From: a bacterium
GTDB lineage: Bacteria; Actinomycetota; Acidimicrobiia; Spongiisociales; Spongiisociaceae
Length of the DNA: 64,000 bases
NCBI GenBank assembly: GCA_028820935.1
Contig: JAPPHZ010000042.1
Location: 27,145 to 91,144 of the forward strand
Direction of reading: 5' to 3'
Shown here: positions 8,178-17,712 of the stretch, piece by piece
Layout of the letters: each line of letters begins with the position of its first letter
Position numbering within the stretch: the first letter of the stretch is position 1
Program-made: the position numbers and the translations under genes
Notes under the pieces: model-generated
The model's input: the letters and a program-made list of their open reading frames with translations, nothing else
Told to the model about the DNA's origin: nothing
Database searches by the model: none

Positions 8178-9032
8178 ATGGCTGGACGCGGCGCGGACGT
8201 ACTCGATCTCGACGGCCGGGTGGCGGTAGTCACCGGCGCCGCCTCGGGACAGGGGAGGGCAGCAGCTCACCGCCTGCGCCGGGCGGGAGCGACGGTGGCC
8301 GCACTGGACCTGAATGCGGAGGGCCTCGCCACGTTGCGGGACGACATCCTGACGCTGGCGGTGGACACCTCGGATCCCGATCGGGTCGCAGAAGCCTTCG
8401 ATGAGATCGAGAGCTCGCTGGGACCTGCCTACATCCTGGCTTCGGCGGCGGCCGTCTGGGCGGGCTGGAACAGCATCGTCGACATGGACTACGACGACGT
8501 GGAGCGGATCTTCCGCATCAACACCTTCGGAACGCTCTACTGCGTCAAGAATGCCGCCCGCCAGATGATCGGCGCAGCCGAGGGCGGCCGGATCATCATG
8601 TGGTCGTCCATCGCAGCCGCCCGCGGCCAGGCCGGCGACATCCCGTACAGCGGCAGCAAGGCCGCCTTGGAGGGCATGGCCCGACCGTTGGCCGCGGAGC
8701 TGGCCCAGCACGAGATCACCGTCAACGTGATCGCGCCCGGCGCCATCGACACCCCGATGCTGGGCGGCACCGACCTGAGCTTCTACGATACGGTGCTGCC
8801 CGGCCGCCGGATCGGAACCCCGGAGGAGATCGCCGAGTTGGTCGCCTGGCTCTGCTCGCCCCTTTCGCGCTTCGTCACCGGAGCGGTGATCCCCATAAAC
8901 GGAGGCGTCGCCTCGATCAACGGACCGTGGGCGCTGGCCCACACTTTCCACCAGCTGGAGCCGGAACTGGTCGACCGGATGAAGGTGGCCCTGTACGGCG
9001 AGGACCAGCCAGCCAGCACCAGTTACAGCTAA
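8178..9032 (+). CDS. Short-chain dehydrogenase/reductase (SDR)
   Basis: A 284-residue classical SDR. The nucleotide-binding motif is TGAASGQG near residue 18 and the catalytic pair is Tyr-x3-Lys in PYSGSK, with the Ser in WSSIAAARG. The structural NNAG motif is replaced by ASAAA (LASAAAVWAG), unusual but seen in divergent members. AGGAGC precedes the ATG by 5 bases. It follows the MetE-like gene and converges with the class IV aminotransferase 10 bp away. The substrate is unknown. Confidence 0.88.
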   Translation: MAGRGADVLDLDGRVAVVTGAASGQGRAAAHRLRRAGATVAALDLNAEGLATLRDDILTLAVDTSDPDRVAEAFDEIESSLGPAYILASAAAVWAGWNSIVDMDYDDVERIFRINTFGTLYCVKNAARQMIGAAEGGRIIMWSSIAAARGQAGDIPYSGSKAALEGMARPLAAELAQHEITVNVIAPGAIDTPMLGGTDLSFYDTVLPGRRIGTPEEIAELVAWLCSPLSRFVTGAVIPINGGVASINGPWALAHTFHQLEPELVDRMKVALYGEDQPASTSYS

Positions 9033-9042
9033 CAGCTAGGTC

Positions 9043-10002
9043 TCAGTAGGGCCGGGATCCCTTCGGCCGGTTAGCCAGGTAGGGCTGGGTGATCTTGCGA
9101 GCCTGCTCGATCGGATGCACCCCTACCTGCTGGGCGAAGGCGTCGATCAGCCGATCCACCACCGGACCGGGAGTCCCGGTCCCGATCTCCCTGCCGTCGA
9201 TGCTGGTAACCGGCATCACGAAGAAAGGAGTGGAGGCGAAGAAGGCCTCATCGGCGGTCATCACGTCGTAGGGCTCGAGGTTGGTCTCCACGAACTCCAT
9301 ACCAAGTTGTGGCGCCAGTTCCCGCACGTCCTCGCGGGTGATTCCCCGCAGGATGTTCCGCCCCTCCGGTGAGATGATGGCGCCGTCCTTCACGATCAGG
9401 AAGTTGGCCCCGCCCCCTTCGGTGATGTAGCCGTCATCGTCCACGAACAGCGCCTCGGCCCTGGGGTCGATCTTGCGGGCCTCCCTCATGCCCTGCCCGT
9501 AGTGGATGCGGTTGCGGTTCTTCATCTTCGGATCGAGATAGCGGGCCGGGAGGTTCTTGGTGGGCGGTATGACTGCCGGAACTCCGTTCTCCAGCCCGTC
9601 GAGGAACCCGACCAGCGACGGTCCCAGCGGGATCACCATCATGAACACGGTCCGCTCGTAGGAGTCGTACGGTCCGGGATCGAACGGTTTGGCGATGCCC
9701 CTCGAGCAGTCGTTGTTCCACATCAGGTCGTCGTAGGGCTCGATGGTGGCCCTGTTCCGGTCGATCAGTTCGTGGGTCACCTCCTCCATCTCCTCGATCG
9801 ACATGCCGCAGTCGATATCCAGGGCCTTCATCGAGGCGTAGAGCCGGTCCAGGTGGTCGCGGAGACGGTGGGGACGGAGGTCATAGGTCCGAACCGTCTC
9901 GAACACGAACTCCCCGATCCGCACCCCCACGTCGAATGGCGCCAGCCTCAACTCCGACTCGGGGATGAAATGGCCGTTGTAATAGGCGGTACGTTCGTCC
10001 AT
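9043..10002 (-). CDS. Class IV PLP aminotransferase (branched-chain/D-amino acid type)
   Basis: A 319-residue fold-type IV aminotransferase. The PLP Lys is expected at K161 in KMKNRNRIH, which aligns with the KSLNLL lysine region of D-alanine transaminase. The downstream FVDDDGYITEGGGANFLIVKDG and the ILRGITRE phosphate-binding loop are family hallmarks. The N-terminus (YYNGHFIPE... VGVRIGEFVFETVRT) is complete. It is divergent from the PTE at 10097, with 94 bp between starts. Amino donor and stereochemistry cannot be assigned. Confidence 0.87.
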   Translation of the reverse strand: MDERTAYYNGHFIPESELRLAPFDVGVRIGEFVFETVRTYDLRPHRLRDHLDRLYASMKALDIDCGMSIEEMEEVTHELIDRNRATIEPYDDLMWNNDCSRGIAKPFDPGPYDSYERTVFMMVIPLGPSLVGFLDGLENGVPAVIPPTKNLPARYLDPKMKNRNRIHYGQGMREARKIDPRAEALFVDDDGYITEGGGANFLIVKDGAIISPEGRNILRGITREDVRELAPQLGMEFVETNLEPYDVMTADEAFFASTPFFVMPVTSIDGREIGTGTPGPVVDRLIDAFAQQVGVHPIEQARKITQPYLANRPKGSRPY

Positions 10003-10096
10003 GTCCCCTCCTTCCGGCTGCCAAAGGCCCTACCCGATGCGACCGTTGTCGTTCATAATGGCACAGGGCAGACCCGGACGGTCGGTAGGAGGGCTG

Positions 10097-11071
10097 ATGG
10101 CGAATCAGGTAATGACGGTTACCGGTCCGGTCGATGTGGAGGACCTGGGCCTCACGCTCATGCACGAGCACATCTTCTTGGACCTGATGCGGGACGCCTG
10201 GATCTTCACCAACATCCTCAACGACCCCGAGCTCGCGGATATCGAACTCGACATGCTCTGCCAGGCCGGTGGCGCCACCGTCGTCGACCTCACCTCTGGA
10301 GGCCTCCGGGAGTACGACAACCCCATCATGTTCCACCAGGACGATCTCGCACCGTTGCCACCGCCCCTGGCCGTTCGCCGGGCCGCCGAGCGGAGCGGGC
10401 TCAGGATCGTCATGGGCGCCGGCTGGTACCACGAGAACTACTACAAGCCCAGGTTGTGGGACCTCTCCACCGACCAGCTGGCCGAAGAGATAGTCGGGGA
10501 ACTCCGCCTGGGCATGGAAGGGACCGACGTCAAGGCAGGGATCATCGGGGAGATCGGCGCCCAGTACAACCGCCTGTCGGCGATCGAGGAACGGGTGTTG
10601 CGGGCCGCCGCCCGCGCCCAGATGGAGACCGGCGTCGGCCTGACCACCCACACCACGAGAGGTGTCGGTGGGTTGGAGCAACTGGACGTCCTGGAGCAGG
10701 AGGGCGTAGACCTCTCCCGGGTAGTGCTCGCCCACTCCGGAGGCCAGCCCTACCCCGAGTACCACGCCCGGATCTCCCGGCGCGGAGCCTGCGTCTCGTT
10801 CGACCGCATGGGGAGCCTGCCGGACATGACGGATTTCCACCGCAACCGGGTCCTGCGCAGCATCAAGCGCCTGATCGATGACGGTTGTACGGACAAGATC
10901 GTCCTGTCACATGACGTGTGCTATGCCGATGACCTGGCCACCAACGGCGGCCCCGGCTACGCCTGGCTCCCCGTGGCCGGCCGGGAGATGCTCGCGCGAG
11001 AGATCGGCCTTACCGACGACCAGTGGCACACCATCATGGTCGAGACCCCCAAACGCATCCTCGCCGGCTAA
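10097..11071 (+). CDS. Phosphotriesterase-family metallohydrolase (PTE 1)
   Basis: A 324-residue amidohydrolase-superfamily barrel of the phosphotriesterase-related group. The first metal pair is H23 and H25 in LMHEHIF. The bridging residue lies in IIGEIG, a Glu where bacterial phosphotriesterase has a carbamylated Lys, as in E. coli PHP. Further ligands are His in LTTHTTRG, His in VLAHSGG and Asp in VLSHDVC. The start follows TAGGAGGGCTG; a frame extends to 10001 but lacks a ribosome site. It is the first of four PTE homologues in the window. Members are often lactonases or esterases; this substrate is unknown. Confidence 0.87.
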   Translation: MANQVMTVTGPVDVEDLGLTLMHEHIFLDLMRDAWIFTNILNDPELADIELDMLCQAGGATVVDLTSGGLREYDNPIMFHQDDLAPLPPPLAVRRAAERSGLRIVMGAGWYHENYYKPRLWDLSTDQLAEEIVGELRLGMEGTDVKAGIIGEIGAQYNRLSAIEERVLRAAARAQMETGVGLTTHTTRGVGGLEQLDVLEQEGVDLSRVVLAHSGGQPYPEYHARISRRGACVSFDRMGSLPDMTDFHRNRVLRSIKRLIDDGCTDKIVLSHDVCYADDLATNGGPGYAWLPVAGREMLAREIGLTDDQWHTIMVETPKRILAG

Positions 11072-11147
11072 CCGCCCCCGCCCAGGCCGTCACGTGCCTC
11101 CGGCGGCCATTGGTAGGACGTCGCCCGCGCCGGTAGCCGGGCCTACG

Positions 11148-12278
11148 TCAGAGGCTGGCGGCCTCGTCGATCACGGCCAGGAACCGGTCGATGTCCTCCC
11201 GGTTGTTGAACACGTGCGGATCCACCCGGAGCATGTCCGCGTAGTGCCAGCCGTCAACACCCCTCCTCCGCATCAGGTCGCACACCTCTCCGGAGTTCTC
11301 CATACGGACGGCCACAATCCCGGCCCGCCGGTTGCGGTCGGGGAGCGTGTAGAGGTCGAGGCCGCGGGATAGCAACCCTTCGATGCAGTAGCCGGCCAGG
11401 TCCAGCACGTGCTGCTCGACCTCGGCCATACCGGCACCCGTCAGGATTTGGAGCCCCGGGAGGGTGGCGGCCAGTCCCAGGAGTGGCGGAGCGCCCAGGC
11501 GGAACCGATCCGCGCCGGGCTTGGGATCCAACCCGCCTTCGGGCCACGACGGATAGTCGTAGGAGAGCCCGGTGATCCCGGCTCGGGGAGGGAGGCGGTC
11601 CAGGTAGCGCCGGTCGACATACAGGAACCCGACCCCGGCCGATCCCAGCAGCCACTTCATGGCGCCGCAGGCGAGGAAATGGACCCCCGACCGATGTACG
11701 TCGATCTCTACGGCGCCGGCCGACTGCATGGCGTCCACGATGAGCGCCGCACCGTGCTCGACGGCCAGCGTCCCCAGTGCGTCCAGATCGTGGCGGAACC
11801 CCGTCATGTGGCACACGTGGGAGACGCTTACCGCGATCGTGTCGTGGTCGATGGCCTCGGCCAGGTCGTCCAGGTGGACCGCCCCGTCCCGAGGCGCCAC
11901 GAAGCGGCATTCGATCGACTCGCGTGCGGGGAGCATCCACGGATACACCGAGGAGGGGTAGGTGAGGGTGTCGAAGACCACGTTGGTTCCGGGGAACCCG
12001 TCGAGTACATCCACCGCCAGGCTGGAGCCGGCGCCGGTGCAATCGGTGATGACCACCTCGTCGGGTTCGGCACCGATGAGCGGACCGAACAGATCCTGGA
12101 CCCGGCGGTAGTCCTGGTCGAGCCGGTCGTAACGGTCGTTTGGATCGTACGTGACCTCGTCGACGAACCGGGCGATCGCGTCGCGGGCGGGAATCGAGGC
12201 GGGCGCCAAGCCGCCGCTGAACAGGTAGGCGCGCTCGGCCAGCACCGGGAACAGCGCGCGGATCTCCGACAGGTTCAT
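11148..12278 (-). CDS. Class V PLP aminotransferase (cysteine desulfurase-like fold)
   Basis: A 376-residue fold-type I enzyme. The PLP Lys is K208 in ACGAMKWLLGSAGVGF, and the cofactor-binding Asp/Gln are in IVDAMQSAGA (D182, Q185). The His stacking position lies in VSHVCHMTGF. The active-site Cys loop of true cysteine desulfurases is not evident, so an aminotransferase, kynureninase-like or epimerase role is as likely. It starts 46 bp after the stop of the PTE at 12325-13374, probably in the same transcript. Confidence 0.82.
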   Translation of the reverse strand: MNLSEIRALFPVLAERAYLFSGGLAPASIPARDAIARFVDEVTYDPNDRYDRLDQDYRRVQDLFGPLIGAEPDEVVITDCTGAGSSLAVDVLDGFPGTNVVFDTLTYPSSVYPWMLPARESIECRFVAPRDGAVHLDDLAEAIDHDTIAVSVSHVCHMTGFRHDLDALGTLAVEHGAALIVDAMQSAGAVEIDVHRSGVHFLACGAMKWLLGSAGVGFLYVDRRYLDRLPPRAGITGLSYDYPSWPEGGLDPKPGADRFRLGAPPLLGLAATLPGLQILTGAGMAEVEQHVLDLAGYCIEGLLSRGLDLYTLPDRNRRAGIVAVRMENSGEVCDLMRRRGVDGWHYADMLRVDPHVFNNREDIDRFLAVIDEAASL

Positions 12279-12324
12279 GGACCGACCATCATGCGTTCGC
12301 TGTGCCGACGCATCGGCTCGGCTG

Positions 12325-13374
12325 TCAGGCGGGCGACTCTACGGCGAGAGTCAGCACCCGGCGCGGGTTGTCGATCAATATCTTGTTGATGATGTCGCGG
12401 GGAACGCCGTCCCTGCTCAGCGTGGGGATGATCACGTTCATGATGTGGTCGTATCCGGGCCCTCCGAAGCTGGACAGCCTCGCCTTGAGCCCGATGTCAT
12501 GGGAGAACAGCAACTGGTCCTCATGGCCCTCCGAGATCATCCACTCGACGGCACCGACCCGATCGGCGTCGGAGACGTACACGCCTTCGGTCGGGCACGG
12601 GTGTCCGAACCCGTCGAGTTCGAAGAAGGTGCCGTACTCGGCGACGCGCTTCATGTAGCTGGGGTCGCCGGTGGTCAAGTCCATGTGTCCGGCGATCACC
12701 CTCGTGGGATGCACGCCCATCTCCTTGACCAGGAGGTCCAAGATGTCGGGCATCAGCCTCTGCTCATGCAAGGCGTGGATCTGGATCGCAGCGCCCGTAG
12801 CGTGGTGGGTGATGGCGGCGGCTCTCAAGGCCTTCCACTCGGAGGGAGCGACCGGATCCGATGTCCCGATCTCCCCGATCAGCCCGCAGCGGATCTCGGT
12901 GCCATCCGCACCCTCGGTGATGTCCCGGATCATGCCCTCCGCCATATCGTGCTCCGTCATCGACTCGACGTACCAGGGCTGGGCGTGGTGGACGTAGTAC
13001 CCGGTACCCGAGATGATGTTGACCCCGACATCATCGGCGATCTTGCGCAACCCCCACACATCCCTGCCGAGGCCGAGGTCCGAGGAGTCGACGACGGTGC
13101 GGCCCAGCGCCATCTTGAAACGCCTTACCTCCATGGCGGTCAGGTACCAGTCGGTGTTGATCAGGTTGTCCCGGTTGTGGTACGGGAACTCCCGGAGCAG
13201 GGCCGCGTTCTGGGCGGTCACGGGCATGTATGCGTCCGATCCCAGGCCGCGATGGCTCTCCTCCAGGAACCACATGAGGCACGTGAACAGCAGATGCTCG
13301 TGCATCAGCGTGATGCCGAGTTGGTCGGGCTCCATGGGGCCGTTGACGGTGATTACCTTGCCCTGATCCTTCAC
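12325..13374 (-). CDS. Phosphotriesterase-family metallohydrolase (PTE 2)
   Basis: A 349-residue PTE-related protein. Ligands: HxH in LMHEHLLF, bridging Glu in LIGEIGTSD, His in IQIHALHEQ, His in VIAGHMD, Asp in FSHDIGLK. The GTG start follows GAGGAGG by 5 bases. The family tail IINKILIDNPRRVLTL is complete. It sits upstream of the class V aminotransferase in the same orientation. It differs greatly from PTE 1 outside the metal ligands, so it is not a recent duplicate. Confidence 0.87.
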   Translation of the reverse strand: MKDQGKVITVNGPMEPDQLGITLMHEHLLFTCLMWFLEESHRGLGSDAYMPVTAQNAALLREFPYHNRDNLINTDWYLTAMEVRRFKMALGRTVVDSSDLGLGRDVWGLRKIADDVGVNIISGTGYYVHHAQPWYVESMTEHDMAEGMIRDITEGADGTEIRCGLIGEIGTSDPVAPSEWKALRAAAITHHATGAAIQIHALHEQRLMPDILDLLVKEMGVHPTRVIAGHMDLTTGDPSYMKRVAEYGTFFELDGFGHPCPTEGVYVSDADRVGAVEWMISEGHEDQLLFSHDIGLKARLSSFGGPGYDHIMNVIIPTLSRDGVPRDIINKILIDNPRRVLTLAVESPA

Positions 13375-13666
13375 AGCAACCTCCTCGCCACGGCCCTGCC
13401 GACATTAGCCCTGATTATTCCTGTTCCCGGCACGCCGATGCCGTCAGGCCACTCGGACTTGTCGTTGCTAAGCGGCCACTCTTCACCCCGGCAACGGATG
13501 TCACGCCAGGCCGCAGACCGAGTTTTCAATGTGGCTGTAGCACCAGGTCGGGAGACCTGAGCTCCTGCGACCTTCACCCGTGGACCCCCATCCATGAATA
13601 ATTGGGGCTAGACAATCAGCGGTCTTGTTCGTCGGTTTCCAGGATCCTGGGCCCTGCAGTACTTTC

Positions 13667-14425
13667 CTACTCGCGGCTCCGGATACCGCGCTGCCGGCCT
13701 ATCTCCGACCGCAGCCGGGCCACGACCGCGCGGAACTCGGAAGATGCCTCGGAGAACCCTTTCTTGGTCTTGACGCCGGGTCCGTTCAGGTAGTCCAGGA
13801 CGATCGCCTCGGCGGCAACGAATTCGGCAGCGGCATCCGCCACCTCGGTGGCGATGTTCCCGGGGATGCTGGTCACCCCGTTCAGATCGCCGTGCAGTAG
13901 ATCGCCCTGGTTGACTACCAGGCCACCCACCCGCACCTGCCGCCCGACATGGAGGGTACGGCAGTAACCGTGGGCACTGATGGTCGACCCGGTGAAGACC
14001 GGGAAGTCCAGAGCCCTGACCTGATCGAGGTCCCGCCCGGCGCCGTTGGTCACCAGCCCGACTGCCCCGAAGGTCCGGTAGGTGGTGCACATGATCTCCC
14101 CGAACACCGCGGCGGCCGGCGGATCGTCGAGGTCCTGGTAGACGACCACCGGCGGACCCCCGAGTCCTTCGAAGAGTTCGATCTGGTCCTCAAGAGATCC
14201 GTAGATGTCGGTTGCGGACGGCTCGCCCGCCGATCGGAAGGCGGCAGTGGCGGCGAAACCGACCATCGGCGGCATCTCGGGGAAGGCAGAACGGATCCGA
14301 TGATCCATGTAGCCCTGGTCGCGGGGTCTGACATCGAACAACTCGATCACGTTGCAGATGGTGGGTGTGTCGAAACGCCGGAGCAGGTCCAGGGTGGAAC
14401 CTGTCAACCTGGTCCCTGCCGGCAC
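13667..14425 (-). CDS. RraA-family protein (HMG/CHA aldolase or demethylmenaquinone-methyltransferase-like)
   Basis: A 252-residue protein with the RraA fold signature: TNGAGRDLDQVRALDFPVFT (the G-R-D site that binds oxaloacetate-like ligands) and later GDLLHGDLNGVTSIP, matching the GD-x-GD-x-GVV segment. Family members are divalent-metal aldolases that split 4-hydroxy-4-methyl-2-oxoglutarate or decarboxylate oxaloacetate; RraA itself binds RNase E. At about 250 residues the aldolase group is favoured. GGGAGGTGAA lies just before the GTG start. It could act late in a ring-cleavage or sugar-acid route, but no direct partner is adjacent. Confidence 0.78.
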   Translation of the reverse strand: MPAGTRLTGSTLDLLRRFDTPTICNVIELFDVRPRDQGYMDHRIRSAFPEMPPMVGFAATAAFRSAGEPSATDIYGSLEDQIELFEGLGGPPVVVYQDLDDPPAAAVFGEIMCTTYRTFGAVGLVTNGAGRDLDQVRALDFPVFTGSTISAHGYCRTLHVGRQVRVGGLVVNQGDLLHGDLNGVTSIPGNIATEVADAAAEFVAAEAIVLDYLNGPGVKTKKGFSEASSEFRAVVARLRSEIGRQRGIRSRE

Positions 14426-14552
14426 ACTTCACCTCCCGTGACATCCGCCCACCGGAGCCCGCGGAGCGTACCGTAATTGGGCTGACCGTGGGCTGTGCCT
14501 ACTGTCCGGCCGCGCCGGGTAGTAGGGCTCAGGCTCCCGCATCCGGCTTCAG

Positions 14553-15245
14553 CTACTCGGCTTTCCCGACCGTCTCGAGACCAGTGTGGATCGGCTGCTT
14601 CATCCGGATAAAGGCTAACCCGATCAAGAACACCCAGGCGATCTGGAGCAGCAGGATGCCGCTTCCGACTTGATACAAGCCGATCACGTTCCCGCCTCCG
14701 AGCAAAGCGATCAGCAGAAGGAGTGCACCAAGGATGGCCGGGATCACTCCGAGAACGGTTGCCACAGCCCGATCTGGTCCCAACAGGCGAACCTTCATCG
14801 TTCCCAGGGCGAACAATCCCACGCCGATCATTGAAAATGAGATCCCGAAAGAGACCAGGAGGGTGCCATCTGCGGTGAACAGCTCAGAGACACCAGAGGG
14901 CTGTTGTTCGCGGTCAAGATGTGTGGTCAAGAAGTGAGAGAAAGTCCACGCGATGATCTCCGACACCAACCCCAACACCAATACCACCAACCCCGCTTGC
15001 CTGAGATAATCGGTGCTCTTCCCGTCCTGGAGTACCCGTTCCATACCGATCATTCCCAGTAGAAAAGCAACAGAGACGAATATGCCACCATCCGCTATCA
15101 GGTGAGACAATGCAGTGTCCACACTTTCATCAGGTTCCAGCGCAAAAACAACGAGGAGACCAAGCGGAACGCTTAGAACGGCTCCGATCACCAGCAACCA
15201 ACCTACAGCTATTCTAAAGGTTGGTCGGTCGGTGACCCGTGCCAT
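14553..15245 (-). CDS. Hypothetical multi-pass membrane protein, DUF4386-like
   Basis: A 230-residue protein with about six hydrophobic segments: near 10-32, 50-65, 80-105, 125-145, 160-185 and 190-215. The layout resembles DUF4386-type membrane proteins of actinobacteria, for which no activity is established. The local sequence is visibly richer in A and T than neighbouring genes, with codons such as ATT, AAA and ACA that are rare around it, which may indicate transfer. It is separated from the RraA gene by 127 bp and from the next gene by 359 bp. No catalytic motif was seen. Confidence 0.65.
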   Translation of the reverse strand: MARVTDRPTFRIAVGWLLVIGAVLSVPLGLLVVFALEPDESVDTALSHLIADGGIFVSVAFLLGMIGMERVLQDGKSTDYLRQAGLVVLVLGLVSEIIAWTFSHFLTTHLDREQQPSGVSELFTADGTLLVSFGISFSMIGVGLFALGTMKVRLLGPDRAVATVLGVIPAILGALLLLIALLGGGNVIGLYQVGSGILLLQIAWVFLIGLAFIRMKQPIHTGLETVGKAE

Positions 15246-15604
15246 GAAGCCCCCTTTCAGCGAATCCGCTTCCCCGCAATCAAACCAAAACTGCGACCGC
15301 GGTGCTCAAGACCCATACCAACTCTGCCGGTCGGTCAGTATAGCAACGGGGCCGGCGCGGGAGCTTTGGGCCGATTCGATCGCGGCGCCCTGAACGGAAG
15401 GCCTGGTGAAGTCATACGATCTTGGTACCTGGATAAGACGCCCGTGATCATCGGAGGCGTCCAAGGCTTGACCACGGCAGGACATTGTGCAAATGGATCC
15501 ATGACACCCGTAGTAGGAGACGAGGCCATAACCGTCCGCACACGTTGAGCGAGAAGTCGCGTCATCGGACTCCAACCCACCGGAGGCAGCGGAGCCCTGA
15601 GGAA
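15246..15604. other. 359-bp intergenic stretch without a convincing gene
   Basis: No frame here has a ribosome site and recognisable homology. A plus-strand frame ending at 15548 contains a TTAGHC stretch reminiscent of the His motif of trypsin-like proteases, but it lacks the Asp and Ser regions and a signal peptide. I treat the stretch as non-coding or decayed sequence. Confidence 0.4.
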
Positions 15605-16420
15605 TTAAGGCCTGAGCACCTTCGACAGCACGGCCCGCGCCTCGCTGAGCGTTACAGGTCGGTAGGGATCCTTGGCGATGAACTCCCGCAGTTGTGAAAT
15701 GGTGAAGCCGTCGCCGCCGTAAGCCCGGTCGGCGTCGGTGAGCTCCTGGGGCTCCAGGACCGCTCCCGGGGTGTGGGTTGCCACGAACTCCATGGACTTG
15801 GTGCCCGGCGGGGCGTAACCGATCCACATCGATCCGATGTCGGGTCTCGGCAGGTAGTAGGGCTCGACCTCGCCGTAGCCGGCATCCCGAATGGCGTCCG
15901 TGCAGCGTTCGGCCAGGTCATAGGGATGGATCTCGGTCAGCAGGAAGTCATGGAAGTGCTCGATGTCCGGATCGCGCATCTTCCCGAGCATCTCGTCCCA
16001 GTGTTCGGAGGCGAAGTAGCGGTCGATGGCGTCGTGGTCGGAGTCGTTGATCCGCCTCGGGATCACGTCGTCGAGGTAGGACCGCTCGCCGGCGTCGCCG
16101 AGGAGGACGGTCCCGCCGTCGGGATCCGGGCCGATGAGGGAGTCCTCCCCGTATGTCCACATCAGGAAGAAGGAGGGCCGGTCGGCGGTGTAGTACTTGA
16201 CGAGTCCCCGGTTACCCACCACGGCGTGGCCCACGTTGACCACATCCTTGCCCATGGCGGCCAGATACCGGTCGAACAGGAACTCCAAGGTGACCGGGTG
16301 GACACTCGTGGAGAGCATCACCTCGTGGAGGGTCAGGTCGGACCGGCGCATCAGGTCGATGTTCTCCGCCCAGTAGTCGGAGCGGAAGAACGTGACCAGC
16401 TCTTCGACCGTGGACGTCAT
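15605..16420 (-). CDS. Hypothetical protein of unrecognised family
   Basis: A 271-residue soluble, acidic protein that I do not recognise. It has no signal peptide or membrane span. Notable segments are LMRRSDLTLHEVMLSTSVHP near the start, FFLMWTYGEDSLIG in the middle, and IGYAPPGTKSMEFVATHTPG near the end; several His and Asp residues (EHFHDFLL, TEIHPYD) could bind metal, but no known motif is met. GAGGAG lies about 8 bases before the ATG. It follows the threonine-synthase-like gene by 16 bp in the same direction, so both probably share a pathway with the dioxygenase upstream. Confidence 0.75.
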   Translation of the reverse strand: MTSTVEELVTFFRSDYWAENIDLMRRSDLTLHEVMLSTSVHPVTLEFLFDRYLAAMGKDVVNVGHAVVGNRGLVKYYTADRPSFFLMWTYGEDSLIGPDPDGGTVLLGDAGERSYLDDVIPRRINDSDHDAIDRYFASEHWDEMLGKMRDPDIEHFHDFLLTEIHPYDLAERCTDAIRDAGYGEVEPYYLPRPDIGSMWIGYAPPGTKSMEFVATHTPGAVLEPQELTDADRAYGGDGFTISQLREFIAKDPYRPVTLSEARAVLSKVLRP

Positions 16421-16436
16421 CTCAACAACTCCTCGC

Positions 16437-17654
16437 TCAATCCCCCGACATCAACCGGTCCAGGACAGCCTGTCCCGGGTTGACGAGTTCCTCGCCGGGA
16501 ACCCGGCCTGACAATACTTCGGGCCACTTCGGCCCGGCGCCCGTTATGCAGCAAACCACGAAGTCGCCGGGTTCGATCACTCCCTGGCGCGCCAACTCCC
16601 ATGCACCGGCGAGGGCGGCTGCCGAGGCAGGCTCGGGACTCACCCCTACCTGCGCCGCCCGATGGAGGGCTTCGAAGATCGCATCGTCGGTGACTTCGAC
16701 CGCGGTCCCGCCCGAGTCGCGGATCGCCTGGAGCGCTATCCGCCCTCCCGTGTCGTCGGCGATCGAAAGCGCCACCGTGTCGGGGCCGGGATGTACCGGA
16801 ACGTTGTCCAATCCCTTCTCTATAGCCTCGACGATCGGGTTGGCACCCGCCGCCTGCACCCCATGCACCCGGGGGAGCGACTCGGTAAGACCGAGGCGGT
16901 ACAGCTCCTGGAAGCCCTTCCAGGGGCCGTACAACCCATCGCCGGCGGCCACGGGGAACAGGTAGTGATCCGGCGCCCGTCCCAAAGACAGCACCGCGTC
17001 ATAGGCCATGGTCTTGTATCCCTCCACTCCGTACGGTGTCGATACGGGCATGGGGGTCATGTAGGTCGAGGGGTACCAGCCGTGTTCCTCTACGAAGGCT
17101 TGGAGCGGGGGCTTGCGGTTCATCTCCACGACCACGGTCGCCCCGAACAGGCGCATCCAGTCCCTTTGCGTCCTGGGCGCCCGAGGATCGGCCAGCACCA
17201 CGCAGCGCATCCCGGCCCGGGCCGCGTAGGCGGCGGCGCTCATGCCGTGGTTGCCGGTGGTGGAGCACACCACTCCGTCGAAGCCGAGTTGCCGGGCCAT
17301 GGATATCGAGACCGAATGGAAGCGGTCCTTGAATGCGTAGGTGGGGTTGACGGTCTCGTTCTGGAGGTAGAGGAAGGGCAGCGGGTTCCCGCCCGAACGG
17401 GGAACCCGGATCATGGGCGTACCGCCCTCCCCGAGCGTGATCCTCTCGGCGCCAGCGGGGAGCGGGAGGAGTTCGGCGTAGCGCCACACTGACGCCGACC
17501 GCCGGGCCCACCTTTCCAGGGACACGACCGAGCGGACCGCCGCCTCGTTGTACATCACCTCGAGGGCCTCGCCACATGCCGGGCAGCCCCGGAAGTAGGC
17601 GCCAAGGTCGTAGTCGACCGCGCACCTGATGCACCGCAGGCCTTTTGCGAACAT
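16437..17654 (-). CDS. Threonine-synthase-like PLP enzyme with N-terminal zinc ribbon
   Basis: A 405-residue fold-type II PLP enzyme. The N-terminus has two CxxC pairs (C8/C11 and C24/C27) forming a zinc ribbon, as in archaeal and actinobacterial ThrC-like proteins. The PLP Lys is K109 in NPTYAFKDR, and the phosphate-binding loop is VVCSTTGNHGMSAAAY. The frame stays open to 17843, but that part overlaps the dioxygenase and has no family similarity, so the ATG at 17654 is chosen. True threonine synthase, cysteate synthase and beta-eliminating enzymes share these motifs. The context with a 2-oxoglutarate dioxygenase suggests a specialised role. Confidence 0.8.
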   Translation of the reverse strand: MFAKGLRCIRCAVDYDLGAYFRGCPACGEALEVMYNEAAVRSVVSLERWARRSASVWRYAELLPLPAGAERITLGEGGTPMIRVPRSGGNPLPFLYLQNETVNPTYAFKDRFHSVSISMARQLGFDGVVCSTTGNHGMSAAAYAARAGMRCVVLADPRAPRTQRDWMRLFGATVVVEMNRKPPLQAFVEEHGWYPSTYMTPMPVSTPYGVEGYKTMAYDAVLSLGRAPDHYLFPVAAGDGLYGPWKGFQELYRLGLTESLPRVHGVQAAGANPIVEAIEKGLDNVPVHPGPDTVALSIADDTGGRIALQAIRDSGGTAVEVTDDAIFEALHRAAQVGVSPEPASAAALAGAWELARQGVIEPGDFVVCCITGAGPKWPEVLSGRVPGEELVNPGQAVLDRLMSGD

Positions 17655-17712
17655 CCTCAGCCTCTGTGAACGGTCACGGAGCGGATCGTGGGGCCTAGCG
17701 GCGGGGGAATTC

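Noticed and set aside
13544..13559. CAGGTC-GGGA-GACCTG hairpin in the gap before PTE 2
   Set aside because: Only a 6-bp stem, no T run and no link to a gene end in either direction; not enough to call a terminator or operator.
15303..15548. Plus-strand frame with TTAGHC resembling the His motif of trypsin-like proteases
   Set aside because: No Asp or Ser motif, no signal peptide, no ribosome site, and the rest of the frame is not protease-like. A chance match is more likely.
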